NCBI GenBank assembly: GCA_029942065.1
Contig: JAPYTY010000178.1
Coordinates: 1-5,051, forward strand
From: Acidobacteriota bacterium
Lineage (GTDB): Bacteria; Acidobacteriota; UBA6911; RPQK01; JADFOI01
Length of the DNA stretch: 5,051 nt
Direction: 5' to 3'
Part shown: piece after piece, positions 1-4,939 of the stretch
How positions within the stretch are numbered: position 1 is the first letter of the stretch
How the letters are laid out: the number at the start of each line of letters is the position of its first letter
The notes under the pieces: generated by a model
The model's database searches: none
Told to the model about the DNA's origin: nothing
The model's input: the letters and a program-made list of their open reading frames with translations, nothing else
Translations under genes and position numbers: made by a program

Positions 1-125
1 GTGGGAGTCAAAGGAATGGGAATTCCCGGCAGGAGCACTTTCCTGAGACTGCAAGCGGCAGTTCCGACCAGAAACAGGAAGAGAAAAAACGTCGCAGCGT
101 ATTTCATCTTCTTTTTCTTGATCAT
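1..125 (-). CDS. N-terminal fragment of an exported, probably lipid-anchored protein
   Basis: The minus-strand frame opens with ATG at 123-125 and runs off the left edge, giving 41 visible codons. The product begins MIKKKKMKYAATFFLFLFLV: a lysine-rich n-region, then a hydrophobic core, then GTAACS. Cys-25 after T-A-A is a plausible lipobox, although Thr at -3 is less usual than Ala or Ser, so signal peptidase I cleavage is an alternative. A second in-frame ATG at 105-107 also leaves a usable signal peptide; it has a purine-rich AAGAAAAAGAAG just upstream, whereas the first ATG has only a poor GCGGGG. I prefer the first because it supplies the positive n-region. The mature part is not visible beyond about 17 residues, so no function can be given. 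It lies downstream of the small gene at 194-352 with a 68-base gap and could be co-transcribed with it. Confidence 0.6.
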   Translation of the reverse strand, partial: MIKKKKMKYAATFFLFLFLVGTAACSLRKVLLPGIPIPLTP

Positions 126-193
126 CGACCCCGCTGTTAGCGGGCAAAGGTGAACCTGCCTCGGCGGCTCCTCCGGATTACGAATTCTCCGGA

Positions 194-352
194 CTAAGCT
201 GGAACCTTGATCAAAAACCTGCGCTGGTGCAGCCTGACGCTGTTGTCCGGCCACCTGACCTCGACCACCTGGCCGCGACACAGGGTCACGGTTCCCACTA
301 AATCTGTAGTCGGCAGGGTGACTTGAGTTCCCTTGCGTATTTCGCTGGCCAT
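194..352 (-). CDS. Small beta-rich protein of unknown function (52 aa)
   Basis: The product has 52 residues, alternates hydrophobic and polar positions, and carries short turns such as KGTQVTLP, VGTV and VEVRWPDNS. This pattern resembles small SH3-like or KOW-like beta-barrels, but I do not recognise a named family. There is no signal peptide or membrane segment, so it is probably cytoplasmic. I chose ATG at 350-352 because AGGAAGA lies 9 bases upstream. A GTG eight codons further up (374-376) would give 60 residues but has no good Shine-Dalgarno. The gene reads in the same direction as the exported-protein gene to its left and the kinase remnant to its right. Expression is plausible, but nothing in the sequence indicates a partner or role. 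Confidence 0.55.
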   Translation of the reverse strand: MASEIRKGTQVTLPTTDLVGTVTLCRGQVVEVRWPDNSVRLHQRRFLIKVPA

Positions 353-361
353 GGACTGGTT

Positions 362-368
362 TCTTCCT
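362..368 (-). promoter_or_regulatory. Shine-Dalgarno for the 52-aa protein
   Basis: AGGAAGA on the minus strand sits 9 bases before the ATG at 350-352. It is the reason for preferring that start over the upstream GTG. Confidence 0.5.
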
Positions 369-396
369 GTTAACACTCGGCCATTATTTCATGGGA

Positions 397-415
397 ACCC
401 GACAGAAAATCGGGT
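397..415. repeat. Perfect 6-bp inverted repeat, possible hairpin
   Basis: ACCCGA (397-402) and TCGGGT (410-415) pair perfectly around a 7-base loop. The repeat lies between the stop of the kinase remnant and the 52-aa gene, both on the minus strand. No run of T follows on the minus strand, so it is not a standard intrinsic terminator. It could be a weak attenuating hairpin or an operator, or chance. Confidence 0.35.
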
Positions 416-498
416 GGGGGATTCAGACTTGCCTTGTCATCTGCCGCAGGTAAAAAATGGCGAGGGTCGTCGTGGAAGGGGATTCAGGATACTACCTT

Positions 499-1065
499 TT
501 AGTTGATTGTCTCCTTATCCATCAACTGCCGAACACAAAGAGCGAGTTCAGAAGCTCGAAAAGGCTTTCGCAAGAAGGGCATTCCTTGTTCGAAAATTTC
601 ACCCTCCCCTACAGCCCTGTCGGAATAGCCGGTAATAAACAGGGCTTTAAGTCCAGGAGTCTTTGATGCCAACCGGGTGTATAGGTCCCAGCCGCTCTGA
701 TCGGGCATCACCACGTCGGTCAAAAGAAGATCAAAGGGCCGATCAGACCGCCGAAACAGATCGAGTGCCTCTTCGGCGGAACCGGCACAAACAACGCGAT
801 ACCCCAGGGAATGAAGCACGCGCTGGATCATTTCTCTGACCGCCGTTTCATCCTCCACCACCAAAATGGTTTCCGAGCCATGGGGCGGGTTCGCTTCTTT
901 TTCCTCCGAAACCTTCTGATCGGCTCCATCCACTCTTGGCCAGTAGCTGGCAATGCTCGTTCCTTTTCCTGGCTCACTCTCCAGGTGGATATGAGCACCA
1001 TGTTCTTTGACAATGCCGTGGACTGAAGACAGACCTAATCCGGTTCCTTTCCAGGGCAGCGCAAG
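499..1065 (-). pseudogene. 5'-truncated hybrid sensor histidine kinase: ATPase tail plus receiver domain
   Basis: The open frame runs for 188 codons from just after a TAG at 1066-1068 to TAA at 499. Its first 44 residues are the end of a histidine-kinase ATPase domain: the G2-box KGTGLGLSSVHGIVKEHG, then a SEPGKGTSIASYWPRV strand typical of that fold. A linker follows, then a full receiver domain: acidic pair in VVEDE, phospho-acceptor Asp in LLTDVVMP, Thr in FITGYSD and Lys in LRKPF. PAS or other sensor, dimerisation and most ATPase sequence is missing, so it cannot autophosphorylate. The break lies near 1058, close to the desaturase 3' end. Adding one A to the GGAAAGG run would turn LPWKGTG into the more usual CPGKGTG, hinting at a base loss there. 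A GTG at 931-933 could start a free 144-aa receiver protein, but it has no clear Shine-Dalgarno. I am confident of the domain identity and less so that it is non-functional. Confidence 0.8.
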
Positions 1066-1070
1066 CTATT

Positions 1071-1112
1071 TGAAAAAAAAAAGAGAATTCGGCTGGAGTT
1101 TCTAACCTCAGC
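1071..1112 (-). terminator. Weak candidate terminator after the desaturase
   Basis: On the minus strand an imperfect hairpin (GCTG at the desaturase stop pairing with CAGC, 1092-1112, one mismatch and one G-U pair) is followed 9 bases later by ten T (1073-1082). The distance to the T run is longer than ideal and the stem is poor, so this is a weak call. The T run marks the boundary between the desaturase and the kinase remnant. Confidence 0.3.
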
Positions 1113-2274
1113 TGGATTGCACTGGCGTGTAAACTCTGCCGCTTCTGGAAGGAGCCCGCACCATGGTGCCCTTGCCGACACAGATGTGGAGGAACTTTTT
1201 GAACCTCGTGAACACGCTCTCCTGAAGGTAAGGAAGGTTGTGTTTTTTGCAGAGCGCCTCGACTCTGGGCTGAATTTCCTGGTATTTCGTCATGGGCAGG
1301 TTGGGAATCAAATGATGCTCGATCTGGTAATTGAGCCACATCTGGGGATTGTCAATCCAATCGTTTCCGGTGGTGTAGTTCACCGATCCCAGAACCTGAT
1401 TCACGTAAAATTCCCGTTTGGTTTTGTAGTGGTGGTCGAAGCGGACCAGGTCGGAACCGGCGTGATTGGGAGCGATGATCATGTAGGAGTGGAAGTTGGT
1501 GAGGAACTCGGCCAGTACTCTGTTGATGAGCACGAACAACACGGCGGTGTTCCCCAGTGGGAGAAAGAGCAACGGGATGAAGACAAAATGAAACAGAAAA
1601 AAGGGAAGGTAGCAGGAAAGCCACAGTTTTCGCACCAGCCAGTTCCGGAAGTCGAAAAGATTGGAAAGCCCTATGGGAGTGACCTGCCTCTGGTCCGAGC
1701 GTCGATTCCTGTGCGATTCGAAGGCGTTCAGGGTACTCGGCGCATAGTAGCTGAACTTCCAGGTGATCCCGAGCAGGAACAGCGACAGGTATTTTAGGGC
1801 GCGGGGGCCTCGCCAGTTGCGCAGCAGCTCGGCGTGTCGTTCGACCAGATCAGGATCCTTTTCTTCGCCGGTATGGTAGTGATGCAGGAAGTTGTGTTCA
1901 CAAGCCCAGGCAGCGGGCAGAATCCAGTCGAACCAATCGATGAAGCGCCGCCACCCTCGGGCAAAATACCTGCTGGTATAGCGTGGCGCAACGCCGGGTA
2001 CCCAGTCGTAGCCGCCGTGGCTAATGTGATGCTGGAGGAGCCAGCGAGTAAGTAACCCCTGGGAGAGGAGCAGGGCACTGATCGGATTGGGGATGATCCA
2101 TGCGGTGGCGTATCCGAGCAGGCTGCTCAGCTTTCCGATCCGCTCCACTTTGAGCAGATGGAGGAAGTCCTGGTAGCAGAGCGATTGAAAAACGTCCCGG
2201 CGAAGCGCCTCGATCTCTCTGGTAAAGCCTTCGTAATCTATTTCGTCGAGTGAAACCGGCTTCGCGTTCTCCAT
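1108..2274 (-). CDS. Membrane fatty acid desaturase (di-iron, three histidine boxes)
   Basis: This 388-residue protein belongs to the membrane fatty acid desaturase superfamily, which uses a di-iron centre, O2 and reduced ferredoxin or cytochrome b5 to put a double bond into acyl chains. The three histidine boxes are intact: HHISH at 82-86, HNFLHH at 127-132 and QIEHH at 317-321. Extra histidines in NFHSYMIIAPNHAG (260-273) sit where related enzymes carry a further conserved His. Hydrophobic segments at about 51-75, 160-178 and 217-256 fit a four-pass inner-membrane topology with the boxes in the cytoplasm. There is no fused cytochrome b5 or ferredoxin domain, so the electron donor is encoded elsewhere. 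Length is normal. The ATG start has only a weak GGTGGG-like ribosome site. The QxxHH third box, rather than HxxHH, is the form seen in front-end type desaturases, but regiospecificity and substrate (acyl lipid, acyl-CoA or acyl-ACP) cannot be read from the sequence. The methyltransferase lies upstream on the same strand. Confidence 0.93.
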   Translation of the reverse strand: MENAKPVSLDEIDYEGFTREIEALRRDVFQSLCYQDFLHLLKVERIGKLSSLLGYATAWIIPNPISALLLSQGLLTRWLLQHHISHGGYDWVPGVAPRYTSRYFARGWRRFIDWFDWILPAAWACEHNFLHHYHTGEEKDPDLVERHAELLRNWRGPRALKYLSLFLLGITWKFSYYAPSTLNAFESHRNRRSDQRQVTPIGLSNLFDFRNWLVRKLWLSCYLPFFLFHFVFIPLLFLPLGNTAVLFVLINRVLAEFLTNFHSYMIIAPNHAGSDLVRFDHHYKTKREFYVNQVLGSVNYTTGNDWIDNPQMWLNYQIEHHLIPNLPMTKYQEIQPRVEALCKKHNLPYLQESVFTRFKKFLHICVGKGTMVRAPSRSGRVYTPVQSS

Positions 2275-2362
2275 TTCTGCTACCCACCCTGTGCCATGCT
2301 GATGTCGTGCCTTGCAAAGACCTCACAACCGGCCTCGATGCCTACCCAAGTGTCTCCTTGTT

Positions 2363-2371
2363 AATATAACA
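2363..2371 (-). promoter_or_regulatory. Candidate extended -10 promoter for the desaturase
   Basis: On the minus strand TGTTATATT matches an extended -10 element (TG, one base, then TATATT, 5 of 6 to consensus). There is no recognisable -35 hexamer 16-18 bases upstream, which extended -10 promoters can tolerate. Transcription would start near 2356 and leave a leader of about 80 bases. This would separate the desaturase from the methyltransferase. Chance AT-rich matches are common, so confidence is low. Confidence 0.3.
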
Positions 2372-2402
2372 GGCCTCCGCCCATTTCTAGTGTGAAACCG
2401 GT

Positions 2403-3155
2403 TCAGGATTTGCGAGGTGCCGAGACATCGCAACGACGATGGATCTGTATTTCCAGATCCATCAACTTATCCGTTTGAACGGGTCTGGCGATTTTCGGCA
2501 ATTTTTTAGGCAGGTCCGTATTACATGCTTCTTCCTCCAGTTTGACTAGCACGGCATAGCCTGTATCCCACAGCCATTCCTTGATGTCGAACTGGGCCTC
2601 TTCAAATTCACTTTTCAGCGCTCCTGGCTGAAAGGAATGGAGGAACCCACCGACGACACTGTCATTCGGTTCATACTCTCTATTGAAGAGGGGGTACTTC
2701 CTTAATCTCACAAGTGCCGATTGGAGGCGGCCATACGGCTTTTCGCCCCCTGTGATAAACGATACGATGAATAATTCGCCGGGTTTCAAGGCCGAATATG
2801 CTTGCCTCAATAGATGAATCCGGCGCTGTCTTGGAAAGAAACAGCTGTAGCCCAAATTGGTCAACAGGACATAGTTAAATGCGTTTTCAGGGTACTGGAG
2901 GTTATACAGATCGGCCACCTCGAAACGGATGGGAAGATTCGACTCCTGAGCTCGACTGTGTGCCGCAGCGATCATTCGGGGGCTCCAATCAAAGGCGGTC
3001 ACCCTAAGACCGCGCCTACCCAGTAGTCGGGCTTCCCGCCCCGCACCGCAAGCCAGGTTCAGCAGTTCTCCAGCGTTCGTCAGATATTTCTCAACAAGAG
3101 CCCTCTCTGTCACATCGAGCCAATCATCGTTCCAACAATCAAGTTCCCTTCCCAA
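2403..3155 (-). CDS. Class I SAM-dependent methyltransferase
   Basis: The 250-residue product has a Rossmann-type methyltransferase core: motif I LNLACGAGREA at 32-42 binds SAM, the acidic position after the second strand is Asp-56 in AFDWSPRMI, VADLYNLQYPENAFNYVLLTN fits motifs II-III (about 80-100), and LRQAYSALKPGELFIVSF (116-133) is the usual helix-strand after it. The C-terminal 110 residues would carry the substrate-binding strands and give no substrate clue. It is soluble and cytoplasmic, with no membrane segment. The start is uncertain: TTG at 3153-3155 is preceded two codons earlier by an in-frame TGA, has no Shine-Dalgarno, and leaves only about 30 residues before motif I. A GTG at codon 15 is the only nearby alternative and is no better supported. 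The 5' end overlaps the fragment at 3110-3346 by 46 bases. The N-terminus may have been rebuilt by the event that left that fragment. Confidence 0.85.
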   Translation of the reverse strand: MGRELDCWNDDWLDVTERALVEKYLTNAGELLNLACGAGREARLLGRRGLRVTAFDWSPRMIAAAHSRAQESNLPIRFEVADLYNLQYPENAFNYVLLTNLGYSCFFPRQRRIHLLRQAYSALKPGELFIVSFITGGEKPYGRLQSALVRLRKYPLFNREYEPNDSVVGGFLHSFQPGALKSEFEEAQFDIKEWLWDTGYAVLVKLEEEACNTDLPKKLPKIARPVQTDKLMDLEIQIHRRCDVSAPRKS

Positions 3156-3346
3156 TGAAAATCATAGGTGAAGCGTGGATACGATATGTTTAGGATCTTG
3201 ACTTCATCGCCATGATCTTGAATGTAGTACTGGTTTCCATTGCTGCTTTTCCAGTAGCCTGTGAGTTGACCTCCACCTGTCTCAGCAAAAACTCCTTGTG
3301 GGCCTGGGCTACTGTTCCATTGGGCAAGAGCTTGAGAGGCACCCGA
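3110..3346 (-). pseudogene. Start-less fragment of a beta-rich domain protein
   Basis: The minus-strand frame between TAA at 3347-3349 and TGA at 3110-3112 is open for 78 codons but has no start codon in a useful place. Its sequence looks like real protein: LTGYWKSSNGNQYYIQDHG, then DEVKILNISYPRFTYDFHWE and GNLIVGTMIGSM. The pattern G-W-x-S-x-x-G-x-x-Y-Y-I, followed by a strand and a G-N-x-I-x-G-T turn, resembles beta-sheet domains in secreted bacterial proteins; I cannot name the family with certainty. The upstream half also reads sensibly in another frame (around 3220-3387, PLKLLPNGTVAQAHKEFLL), so a frameshifted gene is possible. Its 3' end overlaps the methyltransferase start by 46 bases. 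I read it as the tail of a broken gene. Confidence 0.35.
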
Positions 3347-3381
3347 TTAGCCCATGGTATAGCATTAAGTAAAATCTGATA

Positions 3382-3402
3382 AACCACTGGAAAAAAGTGG
3401 TT
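3382..3402. repeat. Perfect 7-bp inverted repeat, possible hairpin
   Basis: AACCACT (3382-3388) and AGTGGTT (3396-3402) pair perfectly around GGAAAAA. It lies between the minus-strand fragment at 3110-3346 and the plus-strand possible ORF at 3409, that is, in the divergent gap. No T run follows on either strand at the right distance, so terminator function is unlikely; an operator-like site in a divergent region is possible. Confidence 0.4.
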
Positions 3403-3408
3403 AAGTCC

Positions 3409-3531
3409 ATGGATATCCCCTATTTTGACCCTTTACTCCCGGAGAGTTTCACCCGTTTTACCGACGGTTTTTTTTCGGGAGAATCCGACCGCTCCCTGAT
3501 TCTCGAAGTCACCTACTCGATGCATCGCTAG
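3409..3531 (+). CDS. Possible 40-residue protein of unknown family
   Basis: ATG at 3409 opens 40 codons ending in TAG at 3529-3531. The product begins MDIPYFDPLLPESFTRF and continues through TDGFFSGESDRSLILEVTY to SMHR. Composition is protein-like, with about 60% G or C at third positions, but I do not recognise it. There is no good Shine-Dalgarno; AAGTGG in the preceding inverted repeat is poor. It could be the N-terminal end of a broken gene, a genuine microprotein, or chance. The complementary strand also has a 30-codon open frame here, which weakens the case. Confidence 0.25.
   Translation: MDIPYFDPLLPESFTRFTDGFFSGESDRSLILEVTYSMHR
3436..3481. repeat. Nested inverted repeats with a T8 run
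   Basis: CTCCCG (3436-3441) pairs with CGGGAG (3476-3481). Inside it CCGT (3453-3456) pairs with ACGG (3464-3467) around a 7-base loop and is followed directly by eight T (3468-3475). On the plus strand the inner hairpin plus T run looks like a minimal intrinsic terminator, and the outer stem could compete with it. It lies inside the possible 40-codon ORF and upstream of the hydrolase. A four-pair stem is very short, so confidence is low. Confidence 0.25.
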
Positions 3532-3629
3532 AGGGGCACAGTTTGGGAGTGTGAGGGTGTCGCCCATCTTCTGTTTGGGGAGCAGTGCAGCCTGCGGCTC
3601 TGTCTCCTGTCTCCTTCTTTAGTACTCAC

Positions 3630-3680
3630 AGCCATAACAAAGTCTTTGAAAAGATCGGCCAAGGCGGCATGGGAGAGGTG
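3630..3680 (+). pseudogene. Remnant of a Hanks-type Ser/Thr kinase glycine-rich loop
   Basis: Seventeen codons read SHNKVFEKIGQGGMGEV. This matches the start of bacterial eukaryotic-like Ser/Thr kinases, whose catalytic domain typically opens SHYKVLEKIGQGGMGEVY and then A-x-D. GQGGMGEV is the ATP-binding glycine loop (GxGxxGxV). Nothing after Val continues the kinase: no AxK lysine, catalytic HRD or DFG is present. The frame is the same as the hydrolase that follows, so a longer GTG-started reading (from 3585) would carry the loop as an N-terminal extension. I read it as a scar of a lost kinase gene; a 17-residue chance match to so specific a motif is unlikely but cannot be excluded. Confidence 0.5.
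3671..3678 (+). promoter_or_regulatory. Shine-Dalgarno-like site before the hydrolase TTG start
   Basis: GGGAGAGG lies 8 bases before TTG at 3687 and 17 before ATG at 3696. The same bases encode the GEV of the kinase-loop remnant, so the site may have been recruited from kinase coding sequence. Confidence 0.3.
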
Positions 3681-3686
3681 TTATCA

Positions 3687-4697
3687 TTGACCTTGATGCC
3701 AGGCGCGACTCTATTTCCCATAAGAGTTTCCCTCGGTGCTGTTGGTAGCCTCCTCTGGCTGCTGTGGCGTCGGGTCGGCTTGCTCAGTAAGACCACAACT
3801 GTGTTCTTGCTCCTCTGCTCGCCTATCTGCGCCCAGGGACAATCAATCACGGTGACATTGCTGGGAACGGGCTCGCCCGTGCCCAACTTGGAACGTTTCG
3901 GACCCAGCATACTGGTTCAGGCAGGCTCTCAGGTCCTGTTGGTCGACTGTGGACGGGGTGCTGTACAGCGGCTCTTCCAGCTGGGGATGCTTAAAGAGGT
4001 GCACTCCCTGTTCCTGACGCACTTGCATGCCGATCACGTGGTAGGGATTCCGGATTTATGGCAGACCGGTTGGCTCATTGGACGGCGCGATGTGTCCCTT
4101 CAGATCTGGGGTCCCAAGGGAACTGCCGATATGATTTCGCACCTCGAGAAAGCCTACCAGTTCGACATAGGCATCCGCTTGCAGTACGCAAATACGCCGC
4201 CGCCCCGAGGAGTGGTGACGGACACCGAGGAGATTACCCAGGGCGTGGTGTACCAGCAGCAGGGAGTAAAGATCACGGCCTTCGACGTGGATCACGGTCA
4301 GATCAAGCCGGCCTTTGGTTACCGCATCGACTACGGCGATCGCTCGGTGGTTCTCTCGGGCGACACTCGTTACTCGGAAAACCTGATCCGGTTCTCGAAG
4401 GGCGTTGATCTACTCGTTCACGAGGTGGTGGCAGCGGCGGAGTTCGAGGTGCTTCCTGGTTACCCTCCTGCCAGGATCAGGGAAATCCAAAGTCATCACA
4501 CCACTCCGGAGCAGGCCGGGGAGGTGTTCAGTCGGGTCCGGCCGAGACTTGCCGTCTACTCCCACATCGTCCCCACCACGGCTGCCGCTTCCGGCCTGAT
4601 CGCCTCAACCAGAAAAACCTATGCGGGCCCCTTGGAAGTGGGAGAAGATCTTATGACCATTGAAGTGGGCGAACAGATTGTTGTGAGGCGCCACTGA
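3687..4697 (+). CDS. Secreted RNase Z-like metallo-beta-lactamase-fold hydrolase
   Basis: This is a metallo-beta-lactamase-fold hydrolase of the RNase Z/arylsulfatase AtsA-like branch. Counted from TTG 3687 (336 aa): TLLGTGSPVP near 57-66, DCGRGAVQRL 87-96, the zinc motif THLHADH 111-117 (H112, H114, D116, H117), H203 in FDVDHG, D226 in LSGDT, HE at 245-246, SHHTT 269-273 and H293 in YSHI. All expected metal ligands are present. A signal peptide LLSKTTTVFLLLCSPICAQG (31-52) ends in a good I-C-A cleavage site, so it probably acts in the periplasm or outside; that argues against tRNA 3' processing and for an ester, sulfate-ester or phosphodiester substrate. The start is uncertain: TTG 3687 has the best Shine-Dalgarno, ATG 3696 is conventional, TTG 3780 would begin right at the signal peptide, and GTG 3585 would add the kinase remnant. 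It converges on the tRNA with 51 bases between and no clear terminator. Confidence 0.88.
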   Translation: MTLMPGATLFPIRVSLGAVGSLLWLLWRRVGLLSKTTTVFLLLCSPICAQGQSITVTLLGTGSPVPNLERFGPSILVQAGSQVLLVDCGRGAVQRLFQLGMLKEVHSLFLTHLHADHVVGIPDLWQTGWLIGRRDVSLQIWGPKGTADMISHLEKAYQFDIGIRLQYANTPPPRGVVTDTEEITQGVVYQQQGVKITAFDVDHGQIKPAFGYRIDYGDRSVVLSGDTRYSENLIRFSKGVDLLVHEVVAAAEFEVLPGYPPARIREIQSHHTTPEQAGEVFSRVRPRLAVYSHIVPTTAAASGLIASTRKTYAGPLEVGEDLMTIEVGEQIVVRRH

Positions 4698-4748
4698 TAC
4701 GAACCATGAAGTGCAGTTGATGTGATGCAGCTAAGTTATTGAAACAAA

Positions 4749-4836
4749 TGGTGCGAAAGGGGGGACTCGAACCCCCACGGGCTTTCACCCACCAGATCCT
4801 AAATCTGGCGCGTCTGCCAAATTCCGCCACTTTCGC
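4749..4836 (-). tRNA. tRNA-Leu (anticodon UAG), CCA encoded
   Basis: The minus strand folds as a class II tRNA. Acceptor GCGAAAG (4830-4836) pairs with CTTTCGC (4753-4759), followed by discriminator A and encoded CCA (4749-4751). The D arm carries GGCGGAATTTGGCAGACGC, the typical Leu form. The anticodon stem CCAGA/TCTGG encloses TTTAGGA, placing anticodon TAG at 4799-4801 with G at position 37. A long variable arm (GGG-CCC stem) and T arm GGGGG-TTCGAGT-CCCCC complete it. Class II arm plus UAG gives leucine, reading CUN codons. All stems pair, so it looks functional. Confidence 0.97.
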
Positions 4837-4846
4837 TTGGGACATC

Positions 4847-4852
4847 AGTATA
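4847..4852 (-). promoter_or_regulatory. Candidate -10 element for tRNA-Leu
   Basis: TATACT on the minus strand (5 of 6 to TATAAT) ends 10 bases before the mature tRNA 5' end, which would give a leader of only a few bases. No convincing -35 hexamer is found; the expected spacer is instead filled by the inverted repeat at 4853-4871. Confidence 0.4.
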
Positions 4853-4871
4853 GCTTAAAGTGATTTTAAGC
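4853..4871. repeat. Perfect 7-bp inverted repeat abutting the tRNA -10 element
   Basis: GCTTAAA (4853-4859) and TTTAAGC (4865-4871) pair perfectly around GTGAT. The repeat touches the -10 hexamer and covers the -35 to -16 zone of the tRNA promoter. It could be a protein-binding operator or a weak end signal for the upstream gene; no T run supports intrinsic termination. Confidence 0.4.
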
Positions 4872-4939
4872 ACCCATAGAGGCTCATTGAGCAGTTTTCC
4901 TAAATTGGTTAGGTAGACTCGATCCGATCGCACTCCAAG

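Noticed and set aside
974..1339. Minus-strand 121-codon frame between the desaturase and the kinase remnant
   Set aside because: It overlaps the desaturase C-terminus and the kinase remnant in a different frame; the neighbouring frame gives clear KGTGLGL kinase sequence instead.
1117..1797. Long plus-strand open frame of 226 codons opposite the desaturase
   Set aside because: It lies entirely antisense to a desaturase with three intact histidine boxes. Its product is low in recognisable motifs and looks like a mirror of the opposite codons.
2396..2403. Palindrome AACCGGTT at the methyltransferase stop
   Set aside because: Eight bases is short enough to occur by chance, and nothing nearby (T run, repeat copies) supports a function.
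3626..4037. Minus-strand open frames opposite the hydrolase
   Set aside because: They are antisense to the signal peptide and zinc-motif region of the hydrolase and show no family features.
4058..4599. Plus-strand frames of 116 and 64 codons inside the hydrolase
   Set aside because: They are arginine- and serine-rich readings out of frame with the hydrolase, a typical result of shifted GC-rich codons.
4698..4748. Terminator between the hydrolase and the convergent tRNA
   Set aside because: Only a TGCAG direct repeat and weak pairing are seen; there is no stem with a T run on either strand.
4749..4836. tRNA-Leu as an attachment site for an integrated element
   Set aside because: tRNA genes are common integration targets, but no integrase, no second copy of the tRNA 3' end and no mobile genes are seen in the window.
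4651..4845. Minus-strand 64-codon frame across the tRNA
   Set aside because: It reads straight through tRNA-Leu and the hydrolase 3' end, so it is not a gene.
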